From NCBI GenBank assembly GCA_008107755.1, contig VIRH01000058.1, forward strand, positions 1 to 64,000: a DNA stretch of 64,000 nucleotides, given 5' to 3'. The position numbers and the translations under genes are program-made. Under the pieces are notes generated by a model, which searched no databases, had not been told where the DNA came from, and worked only from the letters and a program-made list of their open reading frames with translations. The stretch is from Rhodobacterales bacterium. Its GTDB lineage: Bacteria; Pseudomonadota; Alphaproteobacteria; Rhizobiales; Stappiaceae. Of the stretch, positions 52,718 through 60,995 are shown one piece after another (position 1 is the first letter of the stretch; every line of letters begins with the position of its first letter).

Positions 52718-53108
52718 TTACAAACCTCCTGAGACCCCGGTATCCGTCCGAGGCAACCTGTGATGACCGATTTTTGGATAGTGAATGAACAGGTGCCTCA
52801 AGTTCTTGATAGTATGATGACATCCATTTTTTATTCGTGTTTTCAATATGATGGAATGGAAGCCAAATGGCCCTTCGGGACGAAGAAAATCGGGGACGCG
52901 TCATGGACGTCCGACTTTGTGTCGTATCTGAATCGAATCTTTTCGGATGGGGAAATATGGCTATTTTTTGCACAGACAGATAAATATTTGACCATTGTTC
53001 AATGGAAGTGAACGGTCAGTCAAATAGCAGGACAGTGTTTTTTACCTATTTTTCGTCATACAGCGTTCCCGAGTGGATGCTAATCAATCAATTTACGAGG
53101 TTTTGTTC
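52718..53108. other. AT-rich divergent intergenic region, GDPD / yceI
   Basis: About 390 bases, markedly more AT-rich than its surroundings. It holds the promoters of both divergent genes and an extended inverted repeat (52986-53025). An open frame at 52760-53011 has no ribosome binding site and no family resemblance, so it is treated as non-coding. Confidence 0.5.
52986..53025. promoter_or_regulatory. Extended inverted repeat upstream of yceI
   Basis: ATTTGAC (52986-52992) pairs with GTCAAAT (53019-53025), and within them GTTCA (52997-53001) pairs with TGAAC (53009-53013). The TGAACGGTCAGTCA part resembles half-sites bound by TetR-type repressors. It lies about 85-120 bases before the yceI start and is a candidate operator. 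Confidence 0.4.
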
Positions 53109-53693
53109 ATGATCCGTCTTGCTACTTCCGCGCTCGCCTTCTCACTTCTGGCCGGCACCGCCGTTGCCGAGCCTGTCGAATATGACTTCGACAAGTCTCA
53201 CGCGAACCTCTCCTTCTCCTATGACCACCTTGGTTTCTCAACGACGGAGGGACGCTTTGGCGACTGGGAGGGTGAACTCCTGATCGACGCGGAAGAACCG
53301 TCGAATTCCTCGGTCGAATTCTACATCGATGTGAACAGTCTCGACACCTTCTGGGGCGAGCGTGATGAGCATTTCCTCAGCGCTGACTTCTTTGATGCCG
53401 AAAACTTCCGCGAAGCAAAGTTCGAGAGCACCAAGGTCGAAAAAACAGGGGAGAACGAGCTCGAAGTGACCGGCGACCTGACGATCAAGGACATCACCAA
53501 GCCGGTTACACTCACCGTCACCGTGACCTCCTTCGGCGAACATCCGATGGCAAAGAAGGAAGCTGCGGGCTTCGCTGTGACGGGCGTCATCAAGCGCTCC
53601 GACTACGGCATGGATATGTACACGCCTTATGTAGGTGACGAGGTCACCGTGACATTCCACGGCGAAACGCTGAAAGCGGACGATTCGAACTAA
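53109..53693 (+). CDS. YceI family protein (first copy)
   Basis: A 194-aa periplasmic lipocalin-like protein with a signal peptide (MIRLATSALAFSLLAGTAVA, then EPVEYDFDKSH). YceI proteins form a beta-barrel that binds a polyisoprenoid such as ubiquinone-8. Family segments: FDKSHANLSFSYDHLGFSTT, FFDAENFREAKFEST, GDLTIKDITKPVTLTVTV and VIKRSDYGM. The start at 53109 has ACGAGG upstream; the frame is open from 53073. It is 52 bases before a cytochrome b561 gene and shares an operon with it and a second yceI, a combination that suggests quinone-linked redox work at the inner membrane. Confidence 0.92.
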   Translation: MIRLATSALAFSLLAGTAVAEPVEYDFDKSHANLSFSYDHLGFSTTEGRFGDWEGELLIDAEEPSNSSVEFYIDVNSLDTFWGERDEHFLSADFFDAENFREAKFESTKVEKTGENELEVTGDLTIKDITKPVTLTVTVTSFGEHPMAKKEAAGFAVTGVIKRSDYGMDMYTPYVGDEVTVTFHGETLKADDSN

Positions 53694-53745
53694 GACAACA
53701 CCTGCAGGGGCCGCTTGACCGGCCCCTGCCCTTGGAGGGCTGGCC

Positions 53746-54333
53746 ATGCTGCGCAACACCCATTCCGGCTATGGCCGGGTCGCAATCGCCTTTCACTGGA
53801 CGATGGCACTGCTGATCCTGTTCATGCTTGCCCTCGGCCTCTACATGACGTCGCTTCCACCGACCGATCAAACGACGTTCGAGCTTTACCAGTTGCACAA
53901 GTCATTCGGGTTCGTCGTTCTGGGTCTCGCAGCCTGCCGGTTGCTCTGGCGTCTGCTTAATCCGTCCCCGTCCCTTCCTTCTCGCATGCCTGCTTTCGAG
54001 AAACTTGCCGCCCACCTTGGTCACGTGGGGCTCTATGCACTGATCTTTGCGCTGCCGATCACCGGATGGTTCATGGTTTCCGCATCGCCCTGGGGCATTC
54101 CGACCATTCTCTTCAACACCTGGCCGATCCCGCATCTGCCGGTCCCGGCCGCGCTTGGGTCCGCCGAGGAGGCCGAAGGCTTCTTCAAGCTGCTGCATGA
54201 ATACGGCGCCTACCTGTTGATCGCATTGCTGGTGGTGCATGTGGCAGCCGCTCTGAAGCACCATTTCATTCAGCGCGACGAGACGCTGAAGCGCATGGTG
54301 TCAACGGCTCCGGCCCGCGCGGAATCCTCATAG
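53746..54333 (+). CDS. Cytochrome b561 family protein
   Basis: A 195-aa four-helix di-haem inner-membrane cytochrome. It has histidines positioned for haem in IAFHWTMALLILFMLALGLY, YQLHKSFGFVVLG, HVGLYALIFALPITGWFMV and YLLIALLVVHVAAALKHHF. Members such as E. coli CybB oxidise superoxide and pass electrons to ubiquinone. It sits between two yceI genes, which encode isoprenoid-binding proteins, in a tight operon (gaps 52 and 21 bases). Confidence 0.93.
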   Translation: MLRNTHSGYGRVAIAFHWTMALLILFMLALGLYMTSLPPTDQTTFELYQLHKSFGFVVLGLAACRLLWRLLNPSPSLPSRMPAFEKLAAHLGHVGLYALIFALPITGWFMVSASPWGIPTILFNTWPIPHLPVPAALGSAEEAEGFFKLLHEYGAYLLIALLVVHVAAALKHHFIQRDETLKRMVSTAPARAESS

Positions 54334-54354
54334 AACAGTTCAGGAACTTCACAA

Positions 54355-54912
54355 ATGATACTGAAACATCTGACCTTCTTGTCCTTCGCTGCAGTTGCGC
54401 TCAGCCTCTCCGGAGCCGCAAGCGCCGCAGAATGGACAGTCGATGACAGCCAGAGCACGCTCGGCTTCGAGGTCAAGCAGGGCAAGGGAACGCTCACTGG
54501 CGAATTCAAGGAATGGTCGGCGGATATCGACTTCGATCCGGAAGCCCCTGAGGCAGCTCACATCAAGGCCGAAATCGCACCGGGCAGTGCCTCCACCGGA
54601 AATGCACAGTTTGATGGAACACTGCCGGGTGACGACTGGTTCGACGTCAGCAGCTTTCCGACAGCCACGTTCGAAACCAGCGACGTCAAACTCGTGGAAG
54701 GCAACAGCTACACTGCGGACGGCACCTTGACCATTAAGGGAGTTTCCCAACCGGTCGTGCTGGACTTCACGCTGGACATCGACGGCGATAAAGCGCACGC
54801 GGCGGGAACCGCCACGGTGGATCGCTCTCAATATGACCTCGGCGCGGGCGTCGGCACGGATACGGTCGGCGAGGCGGTAACGGTTACGCTGGATCTGACC
54901 GCCACCAGGTAA
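54355..54912 (+). CDS. YceI family protein (second copy)
   Basis: A 185-aa secreted YceI protein with signal peptide MILKHLTFLSFAAVALSLSG, then AASA-AEWTV. Family segments: VDDSQSTLGFEVKQGKGTLT, FDVSSFPTATFETSDV, GTLTIKGVSQPVVLDFTL and ATVDRSQYDLG. It is diverged from the first copy (53109-53693), so the two barrels may bind different lipids or serve as an exchange pair with the cytochrome b561 between them. Last gene of the operon, followed by a strong terminator. Confidence 0.92.
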   Translation: MILKHLTFLSFAAVALSLSGAASAAEWTVDDSQSTLGFEVKQGKGTLTGEFKEWSADIDFDPEAPEAAHIKAEIAPGSASTGNAQFDGTLPGDDWFDVSSFPTATFETSDVKLVEGNSYTADGTLTIKGVSQPVVLDFTLDIDGDKAHAAGTATVDRSQYDLGAGVGTDTVGEAVTVTLDLTATR

Positions 54913-54937
54913 CCGGAATTTCCTTAAACAATTTGAG

Positions 54938-54970
54938 AAGGCTGCGGGACTTGGCGTCCGCAGCCTTTTT
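54938..54970 (+). terminator. Rho-independent terminator of the yceI-cytochrome b561-yceI operon
   Basis: Perfect 10-bp stem AAGGCTGCGG / CCGCAGCCTT (54938-54947 with 54958-54967), a 10-base loop and a T run continuing to 54970. Confidence 0.9.
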
Positions 54971-55051
54971 GCCTTATGAGAACATCACGAAATGTTCCAG
55001 CACTTCCGGCCCTCACGAGGGCCAGGAAAAGCCAGACCAGGAAAGCTGTCC

Positions 55052-56689
55052 ATGAACGCTCCCGTTACGCCCCCCGCTTATCAGCACAGTGCGCTTTTTC
55101 CCCAGAGCGAAGACAAGACCCCATACCGGAAACTCACGTCAGACTTCGTCAAGACCGCCGAGTTCAACGGTGAGGAAGTTCTTGTTGTCGAGCGCGAAGG
55201 CATGCGCCTGCTTGCGGAGGAAGCATTCAAGGACATCAACCACTATCTTCGTCCCGGCCATCTTGAGCAGCTCAGGAAAATCCTCGACGATCCGGAAGCC
55301 ACCGAGAACGACAAGTTCGTGGCCTTCGACCTTCTGAAAAACGCGAACATCGCCTCTCACGGCGTCCTGCCGATGTGCCAGGACACGGGGACGGCAATCG
55401 TGATGGGCAAAAAGGGGCGGCGCGTGTGGACCGACGGCTCCGATGAGGCGGCGCTTGGCGAAGGCGCTCGCGACGCCTACTACCACAAGAACCTGCGGTA
55501 TTCCCAGCTTGCACCGATTTCGATGTTCGAGGAGCAAAACACCAAGAGCAACATGCCCGCCCAGATCGAGCTCTATGCGGAGGGTGACGACGCCTACAAG
55601 TTCCTCTTCATGGCCAAAGGCGGCGGCTCTGCCAACAAGACCTTCCTCTTTCAGGGCACACCCTCCCTTCTGACGCACGATCGCCTGGTCGAGTTCCTGA
55701 AGGAAAAGATCCTGACGCTCGGGACCGCTGCCTGCCCGCCTTATCACCTTGCCATCGTGGTCGGCGGCACGTCCGCGGAGATGAACCTGAAGACGGCAAA
55801 GCTCGCCTCGGCCCGGTATCTGGACAATCTCCCGACGCAGGGGTCCGAACTCGGACATGCGTTCCGGGATATCGAGATGGAAGAGGAAATCCACAAGCTG
55901 ACGCAGGCCACCGGCGTCGGTGCGCAGTTCGGCGGAAAATACTTCTGTCACGACGTTCGGGTGATCCGTCTGCCGCGGCACGGCGCGTCGCTTCCGATAG
56001 GCCTTGCCGTCTCTTGTTCGGCCGACCGGCAGGCCGTTGGAAAGATCACTAAAGACGGCATCTTCCTGGAACAGCTCGAAATGCACCCGGAAAAGTACCT
56101 TCCGGATGTTACGGACGAGCACCTGTCTGACAATGTGGTCCAGATCGACCTGACCCGGCCCATGTCTGAAATCCTGGGCGAGCTTTCCCGGCACCCGATC
56201 AAGACCAGGTTGTCGCTTACGGGTCCGCTGATCGTCGCGCGGGATATTGCGCATTCCAAGCTGCGTGAACGCCTGGAAAACGGAGAGCCCCTGCCCGACT
56301 ATTTCAAGAACCACCCGATCTATTATGCGGGTCCGGCAAAGACGCCCGAAGGCATGCCGTCCGGCTCCTTCGGTCCGACGACGGCAGGACGCATGGATGC
56401 CTACGTCGATCAGTTCCAGGCTGCCGGCGGGTCCATGGTGATGCTTGCCAAGGGCAACCGGTCCGCCCAGGTGCGCCGTGCATGCCAGGCCCATGGCGGC
56501 TTCTATCTCGGTTCGATCGGCGGCCCGGCAGCACGCCTTGCGCAGGATTGCATCAAGAAGGTCGAGGTCGTCGAATTCGAGGAACTCGGCATGGAAGCGA
56601 TCTGGCGAATCGAAGTGGTCGACTTCCCGGCCTTCATCGTCATCGACGACAAGGGCAATGACTTCTTCAAGGAACTGAACCTGGGATAA
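55052..56689 (+). CDS. fumA: Class I fumarate hydratase (iron-sulfur type)
   Basis: A 545-aa oxygen-sensitive [4Fe-4S] fumarase interconverting fumarate and malate in the TCA cycle. It joins both halves seen as separate subunits in some species. Segments: [20 protein letters not shown] with a cluster cysteine, [57 protein letters not shown], and the C-terminal [27 protein letters not shown] precedes the ATG at 55052, which gives MNAPVTPP; the frame is open from 54992 but the extension overlaps the terminator region. Confidence 0.95.
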   Translation: MNAPVTPPAYQHSALFPQSEDKTPYRKLTSDFVKTAEFNGEEVLVVEREGMRLLAEEAFKDINHYLRPGHLEQLRKILDDPEATENDKFVAFDLLKNANIASHGVLPMCQDTGTAIVMGKKGRRVWTDGSDEAALGEGARDAYYHKNLRYSQLAPISMFEEQNTKSNMPAQIELYAEGDDAYKFLFMAKGGGSANKTFLFQGTPSLLTHDRLVEFLKEKILTLGTAACPPYHLAIVVGGTSAEMNLKTAKLASARYLDNLPTQGSELGHAFRDIEMEEEIHKLTQATGVGAQFGGKYFCHDVRVIRLPRHGASLPIGLAVSCSADRQAVGKITKDGIFLEQLEMHPEKYLPDVTDEHLSDNVVQIDLTRPMSEILGELSRHPIKTRLSLTGPLIVARDIAHSKLRERLENGEPLPDYFKNHPIYYAGPAKTPEGMPSGSFGPTTAGRMDAYVDQFQAAGGSMVMLAKGNRSAQVRRACQAHGGFYLGSIGGPAARLAQDCIKKVEVVEFEELGMEAIWRIEVVDFPAFIVIDDKGNDFFKELNLG

Positions 56690-57068
56690 AGCTTCAATCA
56701 CGGGCTGGCGAAGACAATCGCCGGCCCGATCCCCACTGACCCGACAGGAACGGTGGATATCGACGTTTTGCGCCGGGCATGAAGAATCAGTGGGGCATAC
56801 CTGAAAAAAATACGGATGGTTCGTCCGCCCCATCTGTCGACCGGAACCATCGCCGCCCGAAAATCTGAGTCAAAACCCGTCGGAAGCGAAGAATCCGTTG
56901 CAAATTCGGCACAATGGATAACGCATGCGTCCACTCACATCATCGTGAGATTTTCATCCAGCCCTCTTTGAGCCATTATCGTTAAGACTGCCGCAAGGAC
57001 AATCAACCTATCGTGGCCTTCGAAGTAACTTGTGCGTACGATCATTTCTTGCGCTGATGGGGATCCGA
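56690..57068. other. Intergenic region between fumA and the L,D-transpeptidase gene
   Basis: About 380 bases. A near-perfect hairpin GGGCTGGCGA / TCGCCGGCCC (56702-56711 with 56718-56727) just after fumA may help termination but has no T tract. The candidate promoter of the next gene is at 56951-56979. No gene is seen. Confidence 0.5.
56951..56979 (+). promoter_or_regulatory. Candidate promoter of the L,D-transpeptidase gene
   Basis: TTTTCA (56951-56956), a 17-base spacer and CATTAT (56974-56979). Transcription would start near 56986, leaving a leader of about 80 bases. Confidence 0.35.
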
Positions 57069-57662
57069 ATGAAGACGTTTTTATTTGCAATGTTCACCGT
57101 GCTGGTCGGTGCGCTCATGCTGCCGGCTACCGCCTCCGCTCGAGCTGGCTATTTCGATCACAGCACAAATACCTGGGTTGTTCCGAAGTATCATCCCGGT
57201 GGCAAATCTCCGATCAAGCGTCGGAAAGTGAATTATGACGGCCCGTATGCCGTTGGCACGATTGTCGTCGACACGTCCGAGCGCCGTCTTTATCACGTCC
57301 TGCCAGGCGGCAAGGCGATGAGATACGGTGTTGGCGTCGGCAAGGAAGGCTTCCAGTGGGCCGGCACGCACCGCATTTCCCGCAAGGCCGAGTGGCCGGG
57401 CTGGACGCCTCCGGCACAGATGCGCGCACGCGAGCGGGCAAAGGGCCGCATCCTGCCGGCACATATGCCGGGCGGACCGAACAATCCGCTTGGTGCTCGC
57501 GCCCTCTATATTGGCTCGACCCTCTACCGCATTCACGGAACGACCGAACCGTGGACGATCGGCTCTGAAGTCTCCTCGGGCTGTATCCGTCTTGCCAACG
57601 AGGACATCATCCACCTCTACAACAGTGTTGCCGTCGGCTCCAAGGTCGTCGTGAAACGCTGA
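57069..57662 (+). CDS. L,D-transpeptidase (YkuD domain), secreted
   Basis: A 197-aa periplasmic peptidoglycan cross-linking or lipoprotein-attaching enzyme. Signal peptide MKTFLFAMFTVLVGALMLPA, cleavage near ASA-RAGY. The catalytic domain has VDTSERRLYHVLPGGKAMRY, then the conserved His of LYRIHGTTEPWTIG and the nucleophile Cys in SSGCIRLANEDI. The start at 57069 (GGGGAT upstream) gives a classical signal peptide; an ATG at 57057 is also in frame. Single-domain secreted L,D-transpeptidases are numerous in rhizobia. A strong terminator follows. Confidence 0.93.
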   Translation: MKTFLFAMFTVLVGALMLPATASARAGYFDHSTNTWVVPKYHPGGKSPIKRRKVNYDGPYAVGTIVVDTSERRLYHVLPGGKAMRYGVGVGKEGFQWAGTHRISRKAEWPGWTPPAQMRARERAKGRILPAHMPGGPNNPLGARALYIGSTLYRIHGTTEPWTIGSEVSSGCIRLANEDIIHLYNSVAVGSKVVVKR

Positions 57663-57680
57663 TCAGAGCGACCTTTGCGC

Positions 57681-57714
57681 AAGAAAGCCGGGCTTTAGCG
57701 AGCCCGGCTTTCTT
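57681..57714 (+). terminator. Rho-independent terminator after the L,D-transpeptidase gene
   Basis: A perfect 14-bp stem AAGAAAGCCGGGCT / AGCCCGGCTTTCTT (57681-57694 with 57701-57714) with a TTAGCG loop. The T-rich right arm serves as U tract. It lies between convergent genes and may stop transcription from both sides. Confidence 0.88.
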
Positions 57715-57773
57715 CATTTCAAAGGCATTGCTCCGGCATCGACGGACTATGCTTTTCCAGCGACGTCAGAACG

Positions 57774-58343
57774 TCATGCCGATCCCGTTGCGGCGTCCAC
57801 GAGCGCCTTCGCGGCCTGCTTGGATGCCCCGGCCGGATCCGCATCGAACCCCATATGCGCCGCGACGATCGCGCCTTCCTTCAAGATCAGCAACTGACGG
57901 GCGAGCATGTCCGGGTCGATGGCCCCCGCATCGGCTGCCAGCCGGCAGAATGCCTGATGCAGGAGCCTCTTGTGCTCGGCGGACTGGGTGTAGGCCGGAT
58001 GTGATGGCTCCTGGAATTCGGCGGACGCCTTGATGAACATGCAGCCGCGGAACGCTGGTTCGTCGAACCACTCCCTCAACACATCGAAAATCGCCAGAAG
58101 CTTCTCCTTCGGCGTTTCCCCATATGCGTCCAGGCGCCGGAAGAACCAGTTCCGGAACGTCTCGTCCCGGTACCTCAGGACGGCCAGGATCAGCTCGTCC
58201 TTGGTTCGGAAGTGTTTGAACATCGTCGTTTTGGAAATTCCGGTTTCCGCCACCAGCCTGTCCATTCCGGTCGCGTGAAACCCGTCCCTGTAGAAGATGG
58301 CAAATGCCTTGCGGACCAGCTCGTCTCGTTTGCTCGGGCGCAT
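57774..58343 (-). CDS. TetR/AcrR-family transcriptional regulator
   Basis: A 189-aa repressor. The N-terminal HTH is typical (KRDELVRKAFAIFYRDGFHA, then TGMDRLVAETGISKTTMFKH) and is followed by a helical ligand-binding domain (RYRDETFRNWFFRRLDAYGE, FRGCMFIKASAEFQEPSHPA). The start at 58343 has AAAGGAAG upstream; the frame is open to 58472 but that extension covers the intergenic DNA. It is divergent from a four-gene operon, and three copies of one motif in the intergenic region look like its operators. The effector is unknown. Confidence 0.92.
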   Translation of the reverse strand: MRPSKRDELVRKAFAIFYRDGFHATGMDRLVAETGISKTTMFKHFRTKDELILAVLRYRDETFRNWFFRRLDAYGETPKEKLLAIFDVLREWFDEPAFRGCMFIKASAEFQEPSHPAYTQSAEHKRLLHQAFCRLAADAGAIDPDMLARQLLILKEGAIVAAHMGFDADPAGASKQAAKALVDAATGSA

Positions 58344-58355
58344 GAGCTTCCTTTC

Positions 58356-58369
58356 TGTACCAGTCAGTA
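58356..58369. promoter_or_regulatory. Candidate TetR operator O1
   Basis: TGTACCAGTCAGTA, 12 bases upstream of the tetR start codon. Compared with the reverse complement of the two distal sites (TGTACCGATCTGTT) it matches at 10 of 14 positions. Its position suits autorepression. Confidence 0.5.
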
Positions 58370-58562
58370 AATAATATTTTCGCTTTCCAATAACAAGCCG
58401 TGGTGCCTGACGGACGACGAACCACGTCCTTTTCTCCCGTTCAGCGCGATGAAGAACGATCCTTATTGCCAATAAGTAGCTATTCCGACACCGAAAATAC
58501 CTCTCCGCCTACTGAGCAAGGTGTAGCTCGGTTTGGCTTGACCCATTTTTATCTTGAAATGA

Positions 58563-58610
58563 TGAACAGATCGGTACATATAGGATTCATAACTGAACAG
58601 ATCGGTACAT
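58563..58610. promoter_or_regulatory. Candidate TetR operators O2 and O3, a 17-base direct repeat
   Basis: TGAACAGATCGGTACAT occurs exactly twice, at 58563-58579 and 58594-58610, a period of 31 bases or about three helical turns. They flank a TATAGG sequence (58579-58584) that may be a -10 box, with TTGAAA at 58554-58559 upstream. The repeats lie 28-75 bases before the first gene of the divergent operon. Same-face spacing suits two bound dimers. Confidence 0.6.
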
Positions 58611-58637
58611 TTATTGCTGATCGTTTGGAGGTCCGTC

Positions 58638-58814
58638 ATGTTCAAATTGCGTCCTGCATATCCGCGCTCCGTCTATCTCCTTGGTGCTGTCTTCGCGGCC
58701 ACGCTCGTTGTGATGAAGGTCTTTGCACCATCGCCCGGTGGGATGCGTATGGCGACGACGACGGGCTCAACGCATGCCACACCGCAACTCATAGCTCTGG
58801 AGACAACACGATGA
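58638..58814 (+). CDS. Small single-helix membrane protein, hypothetical
   Basis: A 58-aa protein with a basic N-terminus ([13 protein letters not shown]) and one membrane helix ([17 protein letters not shown]), then a polar tail. A strong GGAGGT lies 7 bases before the ATG at 58638. Its stop overlaps the start of the next gene as ATGA, so the two are translationally coupled. It is the first gene of the operon controlled by the operator repeats. No family recognised. Confidence 0.65.
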   Translation: MFKLRPAYPRSVYLLGAVFAATLVVMKVFAPSPGGMRMATTTGSTHATPQLIALETTR

Positions 58815-59281
58815 GCGAACAACGCCCGCCGTTCCCCCCGTTCACTGAAGAAACCGCGATTCAGAAAGTTCGTGCTGCAGAGGATGGCTGGAATGGCCGG
58901 AAACCTGAAAAGGTTTCTCGCGCCTATACCCCCGATACGATCTGGCGAAACAGGAATGAGTTTCCAAGGGGACGCGAGGAAGTCATCACCTTCCTGACGC
59001 GCAAATGGGAGAAAGAGCAGCAATATCGGCTGATCAAGGAGCTTTGGGCTTTCACCGACAATCGGATCGCCGTCCGGTTCGCATATGAATGGCACGACAA
59101 AAGCGGCCAGTGGTTCCGATCCTACGGGAACGAGAACTGGGAATTCGCGTCAAATGGCCTGATGCATCGCCGATTTGCCAGCATCAACGACCTCGCGATT
59201 GCGGAAAGCGACCGCAGATTCCATTGGCCCCTGGGCCCACGTCCGGCTGACCATGCCGGACTAAGCGAGCTCGACCTCTAA
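58811..59281 (+). CDS. DUF1348 / NTF2-like family protein
   Basis: A 156-aa cytoplasmic protein of the NTF2-like fold. The block [20 protein letters not shown], the segment [20 protein letters not shown] and [20 protein letters not shown] are typical of DUF1348. These proteins have a cone-shaped pocket; enzymatic function is not established. It overlaps the small membrane gene by four bases and is followed 25 bases later by a pyridoxamine-oxidase-like gene. Partnership with TetR regulators and flavin-binding split-barrel proteins suggests a stress or detoxification response, as inference. Confidence 0.88.
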   Translation: MSEQRPPFPPFTEETAIQKVRAAEDGWNGRKPEKVSRAYTPDTIWRNRNEFPRGREEVITFLTRKWEKEQQYRLIKELWAFTDNRIAVRFAYEWHDKSGQWFRSYGNENWEFASNGLMHRRFASINDLAIAESDRRFHWPLGPRPADHAGLSELDL

Positions 59282-59306
59282 AAGCCTCAAACCCGGAGCC
59301 TTCGTC

Positions 59307-59939
59307 ATGTCCCGCGCCTTCGCCGACATCGCCTTTACCGATACCGTTCGCCGGCTGCAGCAACAGGATGGCTCAAGAGAGACCTATTCCGGTCTCGATC
59401 GACCCGATGTCGAGCGCGGAGACCGGCTCACCGCGGCCGAGGCGACATTCATCACGGCGCGCGACGGTTTTTATCAGGCGACCGTCTCGGAAACCGGCTG
59501 GCCCTATGTCCAGTTTCGTGGTGGGTCGGTCGGGTTCCTGAAGGTAATAGACGACCGGACACTCGGCTACGCGGATTTTCGCGGCAATCGGCAACTGATC
59601 AGCGCAGGCAATCTGGCGGTCAATGACAAGGTCGCCCTGTTCCTGATGGATTATGCAAATCGATCGCGTCTCAAGGTCTGGGCCCGGGCCGAAATGTTGC
59701 CGGTATCAGGAAACGCGGACCTTGCAGCGCTCCTGGGCGACCCGACGTATCGGGCTCTCCCGGAGCGTCTCGTGATTCTGACTGTCGAGGCATTCGACTG
59801 GAACTGCCCCCAACACATTCCACAGCGCTTCACGCGCGATCAGCTGGCACCGGATCTAGATGCCATGCGCAGGCGCATTCGCGATCTCGAACAGGAGAAT
59901 TCGGAATTGAAGGAATTTCTGATGCCGGCCTCGGGCTGA
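59307..59939 (+). CDS. Pyridoxamine 5'-phosphate oxidase family (split-barrel flavin-binding) protein
   Basis: A 210-aa protein with the FMN/F420-binding split-barrel pattern: EATFITARDGFYQATVSETG, then YVQFRGGSVGFLKVIDDRTL and DFRGNRQLISAGNLAVNDKV. A C-terminal helix (DLDAMRRRIRDLEQENSELK) looks like a dimerising coiled coil. It is not expected to be a true PdxH, since the vitamin B6 signature is absent; members act as flavin reductases or haem- or nitro-compound-related enzymes. Third gene of the TetR-linked operon. Confidence 0.87.
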   Translation: MSRAFADIAFTDTVRRLQQQDGSRETYSGLDRPDVERGDRLTAAEATFITARDGFYQATVSETGWPYVQFRGGSVGFLKVIDDRTLGYADFRGNRQLISAGNLAVNDKVALFLMDYANRSRLKVWARAEMLPVSGNADLAALLGDPTYRALPERLVILTVEAFDWNCPQHIPQRFTRDQLAPDLDAMRRRIRDLEQENSELKEFLMPASG

Positions 59940-59988
59940 GCAAATGTCTTCGCCGCTTGTGCGGTGCTTGTTTCAGGGGAGATTTAGA

Positions 59989-60960
59989 ATGTTTTCGGAT
60001 TACGATCTGCTGTCAGCCGTGTTGTTGTTCGGCCTCGCGTTTTCGTTTTTTCCGGCCAACGATCGTGCCCACGCGGATACGGCCGCCTGTCCAGGCGATT
60101 GTGTGAGCAAGGCGGGTGGAACCGGTCGTCTGCCATTCGATGTGTCGGTGCAAGACACCGGCGACCCTGCCAGCCCCACTCTCGTCGTGCTTCACGATGT
60201 GGACGGTGGACCTTTCGTCCCGCCTCATCTGACAGCCTACCTCACCCGCGACTTCAAAGTGGTAAACCTTCATGTATCGCAGCAGAGGCTTGCTGCCACT
60301 TCCAGGCGACAGGAAACTGCTTCAGCCGCAGCGATAGACCACTTCCTTTCGGCCAACGGCGTCTCCAGTTTCATGTTGGCGTCGTCCTACACCCAGTCGG
60401 CAATCGCACTTCAATTGCTTCGAACCACCCAGAAGACCGTTTCGGCCGTTCTGTTCCATGGCCCTCTTCCGACATCATCCGACCTTGAAAGAACCTGGAA
60501 GCGTCCCCTGCATGCCTATTGGAGCGACAATGAACCGCCCTCGGCTTACCCGGAACAGATCATTCTGAATGTTCATGAAGGCAATTGGCAGCTCACGGTG
60601 GCCATGCGTGAGGACAATTCGCAGACGCCTTCAGAAGATGAAGTCTGGCATGCCCAATTCCTGCTTGCTCCTCCACCCGACCGAGCGCACCTGCTTGCAA
60701 GTCTTCTGGCACCTTCCGGGGATACGAGCCGGACAGACGAGTGGAGAACAGTTTTCGAAAGAAAGGATATGCCGCTCCTTTTCTTCTGGACCGCGGAGGC
60801 AAAGGAATCAGCGCCTGAACAGGGGGTGCCGCCAGCAAGCGAAGCCACGCTGAAACCGGCCGTCGCGGCCGGCACGACGGCTGGACGGGTTCATCAGGAC
60901 GTCAGGTCGTTTGCGAACAGGAAACTCGGCGCTTTCATGGACTTCGCGGCGGCAAGGTGA
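59989..60960 (+). CDS. Secreted protein with a degenerate alpha/beta-hydrolase-like core
   Basis: A 323-aa protein starting at the ATG at 59989 with AGGGGAGA upstream. A signal peptide ends near AHA-D31. Two cysteines follow closely (TAACPGDCVS). The central part reads like an alpha/beta hydrolase: TLVVLHDVDGG where an HG oxyanion motif would be, AIDHFLSANGVSSFMLASSY at the nucleophile elbow, and SAVLFHGPLP as the next strand. The elbow does not fit GxSxG (LASSYTQ), so activity is doubtful. The C-terminal third is of unknown fold. Fourth gene of the TetR-linked operon. This fold call is inference from pattern only. Confidence 0.65.
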   Translation: MFSDYDLLSAVLLFGLAFSFFPANDRAHADTAACPGDCVSKAGGTGRLPFDVSVQDTGDPASPTLVVLHDVDGGPFVPPHLTAYLTRDFKVVNLHVSQQRLAATSRRQETASAAAIDHFLSANGVSSFMLASSYTQSAIALQLLRTTQKTVSAVLFHGPLPTSSDLERTWKRPLHAYWSDNEPPSAYPEQIILNVHEGNWQLTVAMREDNSQTPSEDEVWHAQFLLAPPPDRAHLLASLLAPSGDTSRTDEWRTVFERKDMPLLFFWTAEAKESAPEQGVPPASEATLKPAVAAGTTAGRVHQDVRSFANRKLGAFMDFAAAR

Positions 60961-60995
60961 CCGTGTCCAGACGGTGTCAGGAGCATCCGGAAGGA

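Noticed and set aside
52760-53011. Open frame of 83 codons in the AT-rich region before yceI
   Set aside because: No ribosome binding site and no recognisable motif; the region must hold promoters for both divergent genes.
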